A DNA stretch of 64,000 nt from Pseudomonas sp. GM50 (GTDB lineage Bacteria; Pseudomonadota; Gammaproteobacteria; Pseudomonadales; Pseudomonadaceae). The stretch covers positions 32,163 to 96,162 of the forward strand of contig NZ_AKJK01000084.1 of NCBI RefSeq assembly GCF_000282375.1, in the 5' to 3' direction. Position numbers and translations under genes: made by a program. Below are positions 1 through 8,451 of this stretch, one piece after another; the stretch's first letter is position 1; each line of letters begins with the position of its first letter. The notes below the pieces were generated by a model that was given only the letters and a program-made list of their open reading frames with translations, had not been told where the DNA came from and ran no database searches.

Positions 1-1
1 G

Positions 2-484
2 CATCGGTTGTTCGACAAACTCACGCCACTGGGCGGCGCCGATTACCTCAAGCGTCAACTGGCCGGCAGCCTTGAGGAAAGCCACGGCCAACAACAGCCG
101 CTGTCGTTGTTGGCGCTGGACCTGGACAACTTCTCAGCCATCAATCAGGCCTTCGGGCATGCCGAAGGCGACGCCGTGCTGCAAGCGCTCAGTCATTTGC
201 TGCTGCTCAATCTGCGGCGCCAGGACTTGCTCTGCCGACTGGCCGGCGACCGTTTCGTGGTGCTGCTGCCCAATACCGGCGAGAGCCAGGCACGGTTGCT
301 GGCGCTGGAACTGCAGCAAGCGGTGCAGGGCCTGGCGCACAAAACCCGACAGCACGGCGAACGCTTGCAACTGTCGGCGAGCACGGCGGTGGTGATGGCG
401 CTGAACGAGTCGCCAGACGCCCTGCTCAAGCGCCTTAACCTGGCGTTGGCTCGGGCCAAGCAGCCTCTGGCCAGAACGGCCTGA
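2..484 (+). CDS. C-terminal part of a GGDEF-domain protein with degenerate active site
   Basis: The frame is open at the window edge, so this is the 3' end of a longer gene. The visible 160 residues are one GGDEF domain: it opens with an FDKLTPLGGADYL segment (the usual DxLTxLxNRxxL start), followed by LLALDLDNFSAINQAFGHAEGD. The signature loop reads RLAGDRFVVLLP instead of RxGGDEFxxLLP, so the GG(D/E)EF metal and substrate residues are not conserved. A diguanylate cyclase activity is therefore unlikely; such domains often bind GTP or act as regulators. The next gene starts 9 bases downstream on the same strand, which suggests co-transcription. Confidence 0.8.
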   Translation, partial: HRLFDKLTPLGGADYLKRQLAGSLEESHGQQQPLSLLALDLDNFSAINQAFGHAEGDAVLQALSHLLLLNLRRQDLLCRLAGDRFVVLLPNTGESQARLLALELQQAVQGLAHKTRQHGERLQLSASTAVVMALNESPDALLKRLNLALARAKQPLARTA

Positions 485-493
485 GGCCCGGCC

Positions 494-1534
494 ATGACCC
501 TGAAAACCACGTGGTACGAAACCGACAGCCGTTTCATCCCCGGGCATTACCAGCCGGCAACCCTGATCGATCTGGCGCTGTCCCGGGACATCGACAGTCA
601 TCGTCTGCTGCGCGGCACCGGGCTGTTTCATGAAGACATTCTGGCGGGTCAGACCCGCCTCAGCCCCCAGCAGTTTTTCGCGCTGATCGGCAACAGCCGA
701 CGTCTGCTGGATGCCGACGACAGCAGTTTTCTGTTCGGTCAGCGCCTGCTGCCCGGACACTACGGCGCCGCCAGCCACGCCCTGCGCCATGCCCAAAACC
801 TGCACCAGGCACTCGACACCCTGGTGCAACAGCAGGCGCTGCTCAGCCCGTTAATGACGCCGCGGTTGGTGCTGGATGAAAAACACGCCTATCTCTATTG
901 GCTGGACAGTTGCGGGGCCGGTGAGCAATGGCGTTTTCTGCTGGAAGCGAGCATGACCTCGCTGGTGGCCATGAGTCGCGCGCTGAGCGGCCAGCGTCTG
1001 CCGTGGGAATGCAGTTTCAGCCATGCCGAGCCCCGTTACGTCGAGCAATATTGGGTGCATTTGGGCGAGCACACTCAGTTCAATCGGCCTCTGGACCTGA
1101 TGCGCATCCCCCGGGAATTTCTCGCCCAGCGATGGCCCGATGCGTCGGCCACTGCGGGCCAGGTCGCCCGTCAGGAAGCTCAGGGGCAACTGCAACAGAT
1201 GGGCTGCACATCGAGTTTTCTCGACTGCCTGTACCGCTATTTACAGCGCCACGTACGCCACACCCCAAGCCTGGAACAAGCCGCCCAGGCCTTCGCCATG
1301 AGCCCCGCGACCCTCAAGCGCAAACTGCAAAAACACGACACCGGTTTCCAGCAGCAGGTAGATTTGGTGCGCAAGCACGTGGCCCTGTACCTGTACCAGA
1401 TCAAGGGGTTCAGCAACGAAGCAGTGGCCGAGTACCTGAGCTTTAACGATGCGGCAAATTTTCGTCGCTCGTTCAAGCGCTGGACCGGCAGTACGCCCAA
1501 TTTGATCCGTCAGTTGTTCAATACCGGCCTGTAG
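494..1534 (+). CDS. AraC family transcriptional regulator (OruR/ArgR-like type)
   Basis: 346 residues. About the first 200 residues look like the arabinose-binding-type sensory domain found in the OruR/VirS group of AraC regulators. The C-terminal 100 residues carry two helix-turn-helices, with PSLEQAAQAFAMSPATLKRKLQ and the closing FSNEAVAEYLSFNDAANFRRSFKRWTG typical of HTH_18. It starts 9 bases after the GGDEF gene, so both may be one transcript. The effector and target genes cannot be read from the sequence. Confidence 0.9.
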   Translation: MTLKTTWYETDSRFIPGHYQPATLIDLALSRDIDSHRLLRGTGLFHEDILAGQTRLSPQQFFALIGNSRRLLDADDSSFLFGQRLLPGHYGAASHALRHAQNLHQALDTLVQQQALLSPLMTPRLVLDEKHAYLYWLDSCGAGEQWRFLLEASMTSLVAMSRALSGQRLPWECSFSHAEPRYVEQYWVHLGEHTQFNRPLDLMRIPREFLAQRWPDASATAGQVARQEAQGQLQQMGCTSSFLDCLYRYLQRHVRHTPSLEQAAQAFAMSPATLKRKLQKHDTGFQQQVDLVRKHVALYLYQIKGFSNEAVAEYLSFNDAANFRRSFKRWTGSTPNLIRQLFNTGL

Positions 1535-1600
1535 GAATCCGGCTGACGCGGTCTGACTGACACACCGCGACTTCTGGTTTTACGACTGCTACGCAGCCGA

Positions 1601-1624
1601 TCGCAGGCTCGCAGGCTCGCAGGC
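1601..1624. repeat. Three tandem copies of an 8-mer
   Basis: TCGCAGGC occurs three times head to tail in the gap between the AraC gene and the convergent LysR gene. It is a short slippage-type repeat with no evident function. Confidence 0.8.
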
Positions 1625-1657
1625 AGCTCGGGCCGATCATCGCCTCGAAAATGACAG

Positions 1658-2512
1658 TCAAGCCCTTCGCGTGGAGCAATACTCCACAACGAGCTGAGAG
1701 AGCGTCGCCACAATCGCCTGATCCGCTTCAGCAGAGGCAAACAATCGAAACTGCGCATCCGGCAAATCCGGCAATCCTTGCTCCGCACCCAGAGCCGCCA
1801 GTCCCTGCCCCAATTGACTGACCGTCATGGGCGCTACCGCGAAACCAGCCAACGCCGCCGCCCGCAACCCGGCGGTGCTGGTGCATGACATCGCCGTACG
1901 TTGGGCGATCCCCGCCTGCGCCAGCCGCCTCAGCGCGATCTCACGATAAGGGCAGGGCTCAGGGAACAGCGCCAGCGGCAACGGTGTCGGTAACTGGGTG
2001 ACGGGCTGCGCCGACCAGGCCCACACCAGCGGTTCTTGCCACAGTAGCAACCCCGCTTCGCTGGTTTCGCACAGAGAACCGATGACCAGCTCAAGATCGC
2101 CTTGCTTCATCAGGTTCAGCAACGTGCCAGGAATGCCCACCTGCACGTCGATTTCCATGCCCGGGTACTGCGCCGCGAAATCCTGAAAAGCCCGCAGCAA
2201 TCGCGGTTCGACAAAATCCTCCGACACCCCGATCCGCACCCGTCCGTGAAACGGCGTGCGCGTCAGTTGCGCCCAGGCATCACGGTTCAGCGCGAGGATC
2301 GTCCGCGCATAAGCGATCAGGCGCTCGCCATCAGGCGTCAATTGCTGGGAACGGGTCGTACGCTTCAACAGCGGTTTGCCGACCTGTTCTTCCAGTCGCC
2401 GCAAGTGACCACTGACCGCAGACTGGGTCAGGTGCAGCTTTTCGGCTGCGCGACTGAAACCGTCTTCATCGACGACGGTGACGAATGTTTTTAACAACAG
2501 CACATCGAACAT
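1658..2512 (-). CDS. LysR family transcriptional regulator
   Basis: 284 residues. The N-terminal winged helix-turn-helix reads LLKTFVTVVDEDGFSRAAEKLHLTQSAVSGHLRRLEEQ, the hallmark of LysR proteins, followed by a substrate-binding domain (about residues 90-280). It is transcribed divergently from the azoreductase gene with about 95 bases between the starts, the usual arrangement of a LysR regulator and its target, so regulation of that gene is the best inference. The inducer is unknown. Confidence 0.92.
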   Translation of the reverse strand: MFDVLLLKTFVTVVDEDGFSRAAEKLHLTQSAVSGHLRRLEEQVGKPLLKRTTRSQQLTPDGERLIAYARTILALNRDAWAQLTRTPFHGRVRIGVSEDFVEPRLLRAFQDFAAQYPGMEIDVQVGIPGTLLNLMKQGDLELVIGSLCETSEAGLLLWQEPLVWAWSAQPVTQLPTPLPLALFPEPCPYREIALRRLAQAGIAQRTAMSCTSTAGLRAAALAGFAVAPMTVSQLGQGLAALGAEQGLPDLPDAQFRLFASAEADQAIVATLSQLVVEYCSTRRA

Positions 2513-2606
2513 AGTTCTATTCGTGATTAATGGCTTATTTATTCACGATTTATATTCCAAATTAAACTATGTTGCAATGATCCAACTTCCCCGCCCGAGA
2601 CACGCC

Positions 2607-3248
2607 ATGACCACCCTTCTGCATATCGAATGTTCCCCGCGCAAACAACGGTCAGCCTCCCTTGAAGTCGCCCGCGGCTTTATTGCGCGCTATCAAGAAA
2701 ACACCCCGGACACCGAAATCATCACCCTCGATCTTTGGAACATGGTGTTGCCGGAATTCGACGAGCTGGCAATGGACGCCAAATACGCAGGGCTCAATGG
2801 CACGCCCTTGACCCCGACGCAGCAAGACGCCTGGAACACCTTGAAAGACCTGGCCGGGTTCCTGCACCGCGCGGACGTCCTGGTGATGTCCGTGCCGCTG
2901 TGGAATTTCAGCATCCCGTACAAGCTCAAACACTTCATCGACCTGGTGTCGCAGAAAGACATTTTATTCAGCTTCGACCCGGAGCGCGGTCTGGAAGGCA
3001 TGCTGCACAACAAAACCGCCGTGGTGATGTACGCCCGCGGCCTGGATTTTTCGGCGCAGTCGATCACGCCAGCGGAGCGCTTCGACTTTCAGAAGCCCTA
3101 CGTGGAAGCCTGGCTGCAATTTATCGGCGTGAGCGATGTGCACTCGGTGATTGTCGAGAAAACCATCCTGGGGGAAGACGTTGACCTGAGTGCGCGTAAG
3201 GCCGCGACTCAGCAGGCCATGAGGCTGGCAGATAGTCTCGTTAGTTAA
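2607..3248 (+). CDS. azoR: FMN-dependent NADH-azoreductase (AzoR/AcpD family)
   Basis: 213 residues from the ATG at 2607; the open frame extends upstream to 2478, but the family start MTTLLHIECSPRKQRSAS fits here. The N-terminal HIECSPR.S.S loop is the flavodoxin-like FMN phosphate-binding segment, and VPLWNFSIPYKLKHFIDLV is the conserved flavin/dimer region of AzoR. The enzyme reduces azo compounds and quinones with NAD(P)H in the cytosol. The divergent LysR gene probably controls it. A REP element follows immediately. Confidence 0.9.
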   Translation: MTTLLHIECSPRKQRSASLEVARGFIARYQENTPDTEIITLDLWNMVLPEFDELAMDAKYAGLNGTPLTPTQQDAWNTLKDLAGFLHRADVLVMSVPLWNFSIPYKLKHFIDLVSQKDILFSFDPERGLEGMLHNKTAVVMYARGLDFSAQSITPAERFDFQKPYVEAWLQFIGVSDVHSVIVEKTILGEDVDLSARKAATQQAMRLADSLVS

Positions 3249-3258
3249 GCGCAATCCA

Positions 3259-3348
3259 TGTGGGAACGGGCTTGCTCGCGAAGGCGATGTGTCAGGCAAC
3301 ATCAATGTTGACTGTGCCGCCGTCTTCGCGAGCAAGCCCGCTCCCACA
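3259..3348. repeat. REPIN-like inverted REP pair
   Basis: The left arm TGTGGGAACGGGCTTGCTCG and its reverse complement at the right edge (CGAGCAAGCCCG.TCCCACA) enclose about 45 bases. This is the layout of P. fluorescens-type paired REP sequences. It sits just 3' of the azoreductase gene and could also act as an RNA stem that protects or ends that transcript. Confidence 0.85.
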
Positions 3349-3407
3349 GGTTTCGCACCTTAACTGACTGGCATTGAGTCTCTAGAGATCGCCTATTTTT
3401 ATTGCGA

Positions 3408-4295
3408 TCAACCCGTAAAGCTGTCCTGTTCAGCCTGGCATGCCAGCCACGTGCAAAACAGATCCAGTTTCTTGTCAGGGCCCGGACTTCGCTTCGCAAT
3501 GTAGGAGTAGTCACTTTGGTGGAATCCGAACGGTGCCAGTAAACGACCAAGACGAATGTCGTCGGCCACCAGATGCCAAGGGGCGACACAAATCCCCAGG
3601 CCGGAAATCGCCGCCTCCAGTGTGAAATAGTAGTGCTCAAACTCCACTCCGACCGGCGCGGTCACCTTGTATCCAATCGCGTCACTCCAACTTGCCCAGG
3701 CATTCGGGCGAGTTTTTGTGTGCAGTAGCGGATGCAGGAAAATAGAACTCAATTCAGTGAGTTGGATACGCGCAGATAACGTCGGTGACAGCACGATGCC
3801 CAATCTTTCAGGAAACAGCAGGAAGGTATTTTTTTGACCTTCAAGGACGCCCTGCTCGGCAGTGAGCATCACGTCATATCGGTCTCGGCCCGGATCGGTA
3901 GCGTGGACAAAGGAATTCAAGCGAATCTTGATATCAGGGTACTTCGCATTGAAATCGAAAAGACGGGGAATCAGCCACTTCACCGTAAACGTGCTGAAGC
4001 AAGACACGTCCAGAATACCCGTCGCGGTGTCCCTTATTCTGCCTACAGCGGCCTCAATCTGATCCAGCGCAGCCGTCAAGTCTGGCAGCAGCTCTTTGCC
4101 GGCAGCGGTGAGCTGCGGTTTATTTTTTGTACCCTCGAACAGGTCTACCCCAAGACTCAGCTCTAACTGGCGTACCTGGCGACTCACCGCCCCAGGCGTG
4201 ACAGAAAGCTCATCGGCAGCAGACGTCATTCTCCCCAGCCGAGCGGCGGCCTCGAAAGAGCGGAGTGCATTTAAAGGAGGGAGGCGACGTTTCAT
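3408..4295 (-). CDS. LysR family transcriptional regulator, GcvA-like
   Basis: 295 residues beginning MKRRLPPLNALRSFEAAARLG, followed by the helix-turn-helix SAADELSVTPGAVSRQVRQLE, characteristic of the GcvA/AmpR subgroup. The substrate-binding domain follows (about residues 95-290). It is divergent from the tautomerase gene at 4450, with a 154-base shared promoter region, so control of the tautomerase (and perhaps RidA) gene is likely. The ligand is unknown. Confidence 0.92.
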   Translation of the reverse strand: MKRRLPPLNALRSFEAAARLGRMTSAADELSVTPGAVSRQVRQLELSLGVDLFEGTKNKPQLTAAGKELLPDLTAALDQIEAAVGRIRDTATGILDVSCFSTFTVKWLIPRLFDFNAKYPDIKIRLNSFVHATDPGRDRYDVMLTAEQGVLEGQKNTFLLFPERLGIVLSPTLSARIQLTELSSIFLHPLLHTKTRPNAWASWSDAIGYKVTAPVGVEFEHYYFTLEAAISGLGICVAPWHLVADDIRLGRLLAPFGFHQSDYSYIAKRSPGPDKKLDLFCTWLACQAEQDSFTG

Positions 4296-4449
4296 TAAGT
4301 GACTTTAACTCAATTACTTCGGGCGCATAAATCGATTTCCAAGCTTGGCTCGGTTTTGCAAGATGACCCCGATTTTCGCCTGCCTGGTTACCTGTCCGGG
4401 GACGCCAGTATTGCAGGGACGTACTCCAAATCAATTGAGAGATTCTCAC

Positions 4450-4866
4450 ATGCCATTCGTTCGAACAGCCGTCATCAAAGGCACTAGCCAGCAACAACGT
4501 CAGCGCATCGTCGACGGTATACACCAAGCGCTGATAGAGAGCATTGGCATGCCCCCGGATGAACTGTTCAACCTGGTAGCGGACTATGACCCGGAACAAT
4601 TTTTTTACAGCCGCACCTTCAATGGCGTCGCTCGTTCAGACAATCTGATAGTGATTGAAATTACGATGCGTAGAGGTCGAAGTGACGCTATGAAGCGGGA
4701 GCTCTACAAAAAAATTGCTGACAATCTCGGCGCTCAAGCACAGGTTCGTCCGCAAGACCTTTTCATCTTCATGCATGAGAATGACTATTCGGACTGGTCG
4801 GTGGGTTTTGGCAAGTTCGCAATGGCGTTAGTGCAGCAAGCCGGTGAAGATGCCGCTGCTGTGTAG
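4450..4866 (+). CDS. Tautomerase family protein (4-oxalocrotonate tautomerase-like fold)
   Basis: 138 residues from the ATG at 4450; the frame is open further upstream, but this start gives MPFVRT, placing the family's catalytic Pro at position 1 after Met removal. IKGTSQQQRQRIVDGIHQALIESIGMPPDELF and LIVIEITMRRGRS are the typical beta-alpha-beta elements. At this length it probably has two such units, like the tautomerases of about 140 residues. Members use the N-terminal proline as a general base in keto-enol tautomerisation or dehalogenation. It is followed by a RidA gene and preceded by a divergent LysR. The substrate is unknown. Confidence 0.85.
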   Translation: MPFVRTAVIKGTSQQQRQRIVDGIHQALIESIGMPPDELFNLVADYDPEQFFYSRTFNGVARSDNLIVIEITMRRGRSDAMKRELYKKIADNLGAQAQVRPQDLFIFMHENDYSDWSVGFGKFAMALVQQAGEDAAAV

Positions 4867-4979
4867 AGGCCAAAGCGTCCAGTCTGCTTGCCTTGAGCGC
4901 TTTCGAAACTGATTCACCAACAGCACGACGATGGGGCTGTAAACTGGCCCCCTTTACCACCTCAAGCAAGAGATCCCCC

Positions 4980-5360
4980 ATGGCAAATCGCGACATCACC
5001 TTTCTCCCCGACCCAGACCCGGAATCCATTTCCTCCGATGTCGCCGGTTTCGGTGGCCTGTTGGTCTCCACTCAAATCCCTACCCGTGCCGACGGCAGTC
5101 TGGAGCTGGGTGGCATCGCCGAGCAGAGCGAGTGCACCCTGCAAGCGCTCAAGGTAGCGTTGGAACTTGCCGGCAGTTCCATGGACCGGGTTCTGCATCT
5201 GACCATCTACCTCACTGACATGGCCGACCGCGCCGCTTTCAACGAAGTCTACAAGCGCTTTTTCGCCAAGCCCTGGCCGGTTCGCGCCGCCGTTGGCGTG
5301 GCCTCATTGGCGGTCGAAGGGATGCGCGTGGAAGTCACCGCAATGGCGGCCAAGCGCTGA
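4980..5360 (+). CDS. RidA family protein (YjgF/YER057c/UK114)
   Basis: 126 residues from the ATG at 4980. The block LKVALELAGSSMDRVLHLTIYLTDM..FNEVYKRFF and the closing RAAVGVASLAVEGMRVEVTAMA match RidA proteins; the arginine in P.RAAVGV is the usual carboxylate-binding residue. RidA proteins hydrolyse reactive enamine/imine intermediates. The proximity to a tautomerase gene suggests a shared small catabolic role, which is inference. Confidence 0.9.
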   Translation: MANRDITFLPDPDPESISSDVAGFGGLLVSTQIPTRADGSLELGGIAEQSECTLQALKVALELAGSSMDRVLHLTIYLTDMADRAAFNEVYKRFFAKPWPVRAAVGVASLAVEGMRVEVTAMAAKR

Positions 5361-5414
5361 GTCTGCGGACTTGTCCGATGGCCCGGCTCCAGCGAGCGGC
5401 CGCCACCGGGCCAT

Positions 5415-5443
5415 TCCCGACGGCAGATTTTGCGCCGTCGGGA
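5415..5443. terminator. Perfect hairpin between convergent genes
   Basis: TCCCGACGGC and GCCGTCGGGA form a 10-bp stem around a 9-base loop, midway between the convergent RidA and GlxA-like genes. A U-tract is absent on both strands, so it is a weak or factor-assisted bidirectional terminator at best. Confidence 0.5.
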
Positions 5444-5468
5444 GATCCTCACCGGGACTCAAAAGCGG

Positions 5469-6452
5469 CTATTTGACCAGCCGTTTTTCCTTGGAAGGCC
5501 TGTAGCCAAAGTACGAGCTATAGCACTTGCTGAAATGACTGGGCGACACAAAGCCACAGGCAACCAGCACGTCTACCTGGGACAGCTCTGTGTGTTGAAG
5601 GAGTCGACGCGCTTCGGTGATGCGCAGCTCCATGTAATATCGCTGCGGCGTGGTCCCGAGTTGCTCCTTGAACAAGCGTTCGAGCTGTCGCCGGGAACGG
5701 CCGGCGTAGACCGCCAGTTGCTCCAACTCCAGAGGCTCTTCGAGGTTGGCGTCCATCAGCTTGACCACCTCTCGCAATGGCGCGCTCACACAAATATTTT
5801 CAGCCGGTTTGATGCGCCGGTAGCGAGACTCCTCGAACGCAAGAATGTCCTCGATCCCCTCGACCAGGGCTTTATCGTGCAGTTCCTTGATCCAGTCCAA
5901 CGCCATATGGAATGCCCCAGAGGGACTGGACGCGGTGAGCCGGTCTCGATCGATCACAAAGGGTTCACTGGTGACATGCGTCGCCTTGGAGATTTCCGCG
6001 AGTGCGGGACGATGTTCGGGGTGAATGGCGCAACGGTATCCATCAAGCAAGCCTGCACTGCCCAGGAACCATGCACCATTCCACAACCCGGCCAGACTGA
6101 TGCCCTGATCTGCCGCCGCTCGCAACAGGCTGATGAACTCATCAGTCGCCTTCAGTTCTGTCCTGTAGCCGCCGCAAATGACCAGCAGGTCCAGGTTGTG
6201 AATGGCTGAAGAATCGATACGTGCATCCGGCCGAATGACCAGGCCCAAATCGCTGATGACCTCTCCCTCATTCAAGCCGAACGTTCGGGAAGAGAACAAG
6301 CCGGGGCGCAGAAGATTAGCGGTGACAATCGTGTCCAGCGCTTGCGTGAACGCGGGCAGCGAGAAATGCTCGAGCAGCAAAAAGCCTGTCCGAGTCATTC
6401 GAGCAGGCTCACCAGGGTTTTCATTCAGATAGCGGAGGTTTTTCCCCTTCAT
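5469..6452 (-). CDS. GlxA family AraC-type regulator (DJ-1/PfpI domain plus AraC HTH)
   Basis: About 327 residues with the start at 6452. The N-terminal half is a DJ-1/PfpI-like domain (LLVICGGYRTEL; the nucleophile-elbow position reads GLWNGAWFLG, without the cysteine, as in non-catalytic GlxA/CdhR/GbdR regulators). The C-terminal 100 residues are an AraC double HTH (LEQLAVYAGRSRRQLERLFK and VLVACGFVSPSHFSKCYSSYFG). The start is uncertain: 6398 gives the common family start MTRTGFLLLEHFS, while 6452 has GGAGG very close to the ATG. Relatives control carnitine, glycine betaine or hydroxyproline catabolism, and it lies at the end of such a block. It is the likely local activator. Confidence 0.88.
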   Translation of the reverse strand: MKGKNLRYLNENPGEPARMTRTGFLLLEHFSLPAFTQALDTIVTANLLRPGLFSSRTFGLNEGEVISDLGLVIRPDARIDSSAIHNLDLLVICGGYRTELKATDEFISLLRAAADQGISLAGLWNGAWFLGSAGLLDGYRCAIHPEHRPALAEISKATHVTSEPFVIDRDRLTASSPSGAFHMALDWIKELHDKALVEGIEDILAFEESRYRRIKPAENICVSAPLREVVKLMDANLEEPLELEQLAVYAGRSRRQLERLFKEQLGTTPQRYYMELRITEARRLLQHTELSQVDVLVACGFVSPSHFSKCYSSYFGYRPSKEKRLVK

Positions 6453-6588
6453 GCCTCCGCTGAATTGACGTCGTTCGATCAATGTTCGACCCACTCGGTT
6501 ACGTTAGCCAATCTGTCATTTGGTGCGCTTATAAAGCGTCATGCTACCCGCAGAAGCTCAAAAAGCCCTAGCACCATTATGCGACCGA

Positions 6589-7587
6589 TCAGGCCAGTTG
6601 AAAGCCGTGACGAAGCGGGTCTTTATCATCGACGAAAATGGTGTTGTGGCCGGTGATCTGCGCCCAGCCACCGATACTTGGCTTGATACCCTCAAACGTT
6701 CCGACTTTTACCGATGCTTCGACTTTCCCTTCGAAAATCGTCCCTATCAGGCTTTCATTGCGGAACGTATCGCCCACGCGCAACCGTCCCTTGGCAAACA
6801 GTTGGGCCATGCGCGCCGAGGTGCCGGTGCCACCCGGAGACCGATCAATCGCCTTGTCGCCGTAGAACACCGCGCCGCGTCCATCAGCTGCAGTGCTGTG
6901 TTGGTCGTCACACCAAATGACATGGTGGACGCCGCTGATCCTGCTGTTCTCGGGATGCACAGGATCACAGACTTCTGCCAGCGCCGAGCGCAGTTTCTGG
7001 CTCAGGCCAACGATGTCTGCCGTGGTCAGCCCTTGCAAGCCGGCCCAGTTCTCCTGTGGCTCGACCACCGCATAGAAGTTGCCGCCAAAGGCAATGTCCA
7101 CAATGAGCTCTCCGACGCCGGGCACGTCCACCACCACGTCGGCGCTGTGCAGATAACTGGCGACGTTGAACAGACGAATAGAGTCAACGAACTCGCCGTT
7201 CATGGTGTAGTCGACATCCACGCGTCCGGCCGGCGTTTCGATCGCCAGCTTGCCGGGTTCCCGAGGCGTAACCAGACCTTCTTCAATGACCACGGTCGAC
7301 AGCCCGATCGTGCCCGCCCCACACATCGGCAGGCAGCCACTAACTTCGATGAACAAGGCACCAAAGTCACAATCATCGCGCGTGGTCGGATAGATGATCA
7401 CGCCGGACATGATGTCGTGGCCCCTGGGCTCGAACATCAATGCGGTTCGAACCCAGTCATGGTCGCGAACGAAAATCTCACGTCGTTCGGCCATCGAAAC
7501 GGACGGCAACAAAGGCCCGCCACCCGCCACCACCCGCACCGGGTTTCCGCACGCATGGGAGTCAATGCAGAAAAAGCTACGTCGCAT
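6589..7587 (-). CDS. Proline racemase/hydroxyproline epimerase family protein with an altered active site
   Basis: 332 residues of the proline racemase fold, close in pattern to the 4-hydroxyproline 2-epimerase group (CIDSHACGNPVRVV start, GHDIMSGVIIYP, AFGGNFYAVV, FYGDKAIDRSP). The first catalytic cysteine is present, but its motif reads MCGAGTIG instead of MCGHGTIG. The second motif reads DRSPGGTGTSAR where epimerases have DRSPCGTGTSAR; the codon is ggt, so Cys is replaced by Gly. Trans-3-hydroxyproline dehydratases carry Thr there. A two-base racemisation is therefore unlikely, and an elimination or other one-base reaction is possible. It follows the ABC importer genes by 12 bases. Confidence 0.88.
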   Translation of the reverse strand: MRRSFFCIDSHACGNPVRVVAGGGPLLPSVSMAERREIFVRDHDWVRTALMFEPRGHDIMSGVIIYPTTRDDCDFGALFIEVSGCLPMCGAGTIGLSTVVIEEGLVTPREPGKLAIETPAGRVDVDYTMNGEFVDSIRLFNVASYLHSADVVVDVPGVGELIVDIAFGGNFYAVVEPQENWAGLQGLTTADIVGLSQKLRSALAEVCDPVHPENSRISGVHHVIWCDDQHSTAADGRGAVFYGDKAIDRSPGGTGTSARMAQLFAKGRLRVGDTFRNESLIGTIFEGKVEASVKVGTFEGIKPSIGGWAQITGHNTIFVDDKDPLRHGFQLA

Positions 7588-7599
7588 GCTGGAACCCTT

Positions 7600-8451
7600 T
7601 CAGAGAAGTTTGCTTGGGGAATGACGCTGCAATGCGCCGCGTGACAGACGATCCAGCAGCAGAGCAATAGCAACAATCGCCAAGCCGGCTCGAAGCCCTA
7701 ATCCCATCTCCATCCTGGAGAGACCACGGGTCACTTCAGCCCCAAGACCACCCGCCCCCACCAGACCTGCCAACACCACCATCGCCAGGGACATCAGGAT
7801 GCATTGGTTCAGCCCGACCAACAGCGTGGGTGCGGCAGTCGGAAGTTCTATCTTGAACAGAATATCCCTTGGCGAAGCACCGGACGCCTGGCCCAACTCG
7901 AGCAGATCCTTAGGCAGCTGCTTGAAGGCAAGGGTCGTCAACCTGAGCATCGGTGGAATGCCGTACACAATCGTCGCGATGATTGCCGGCACGCGCCCCA
8001 GGCTGAAAAGAATTACCGCGGGAATCAGGTAAACCCAAGGCGGCACCGTCTGCATGATGTTAAGAATCGGCAAAAAGGCTTCATCTACACGCTTCACACG
8101 GGCCGCCAGGACACCCAGCGGAAAAGCGATGGAGACCGATATCAAGACCGCCACGGACACGAGCGCAATCGTCTGGATGGAAGCGACCCAGAGGCCAGAG
8201 AACAAACAAAAAGCCAACATCAAAGCAGCGAAAACAGCGACTCGCTTGTTAGCGAAAAAGAACGCCGCAACAACGACAAGGCCAATGAATAAATAAGGAT
8301 GGGGAGCAAGCAGTGCAGTTTCAACGAAGCCGAGTATCGCCTCGATGACTTGGCTAATGCCCTTGAACAACCCGTGTAAATTAGTGTTCAGCCAGTCCAC
8401 AGCGGGCGCCAGAAACTCGCCTGGAGAAAATTGGATGTCCATTGTAGTCAT
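7600..8451 (-). CDS. ABC transporter permease, glycine betaine/proline type (ProW-like)
   Basis: 283 residues with several hydrophobic segments and the inner-membrane permease block around residues 170-235 (QLPKDLLELGQASGASPRDILFKIELP..LLVGLNQCILMSLAMVVLAG), which is the EAA-type coupling loop of the ProW/OpuAB family. The start overlaps the stop of the upstream permease by 4 bases. The operon therefore encodes two different permeases, forming a heterodimeric channel in the inner membrane. The substrate is inferred only: a quaternary amine or proline-like compound. Confidence 0.88.
   Translation of the reverse strand: MTTMDIQFSPGEFLAPAVDWLNTNLHGLFKGISQVIEAILGFVETALLAPHPYLFIGLVVVAAFFFANKRVAVFAALMLAFCLFSGLWVASIQTIALVSVAVLISVSIAFPLGVLAARVKRVDEAFLPILNIMQTVPPWVYLIPAVILFSLGRVPAIIATIVYGIPPMLRLTTLAFKQLPKDLLELGQASGASPRDILFKIELPTAAPTLLVGLNQCILMSLAMVVLAGLVGAGGLGAEVTRGLSRMEMGLGLRAGLAIVAIALLLDRLSRGALQRHSPSKLL

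Noticed and set aside
134..829. 231-codon ORF on the minus strand
   Set aside because: It lies antisense to the GGDEF and AraC genes, has no family pattern, and its length is explained by GC-rich codon structure.
6541..7644. 367-codon ORF on the plus strand
   Set aside because: It is antisense to the proline-racemase-family gene, which has clear motifs; the translation is low-complexity Arg/His/Gln shadow.
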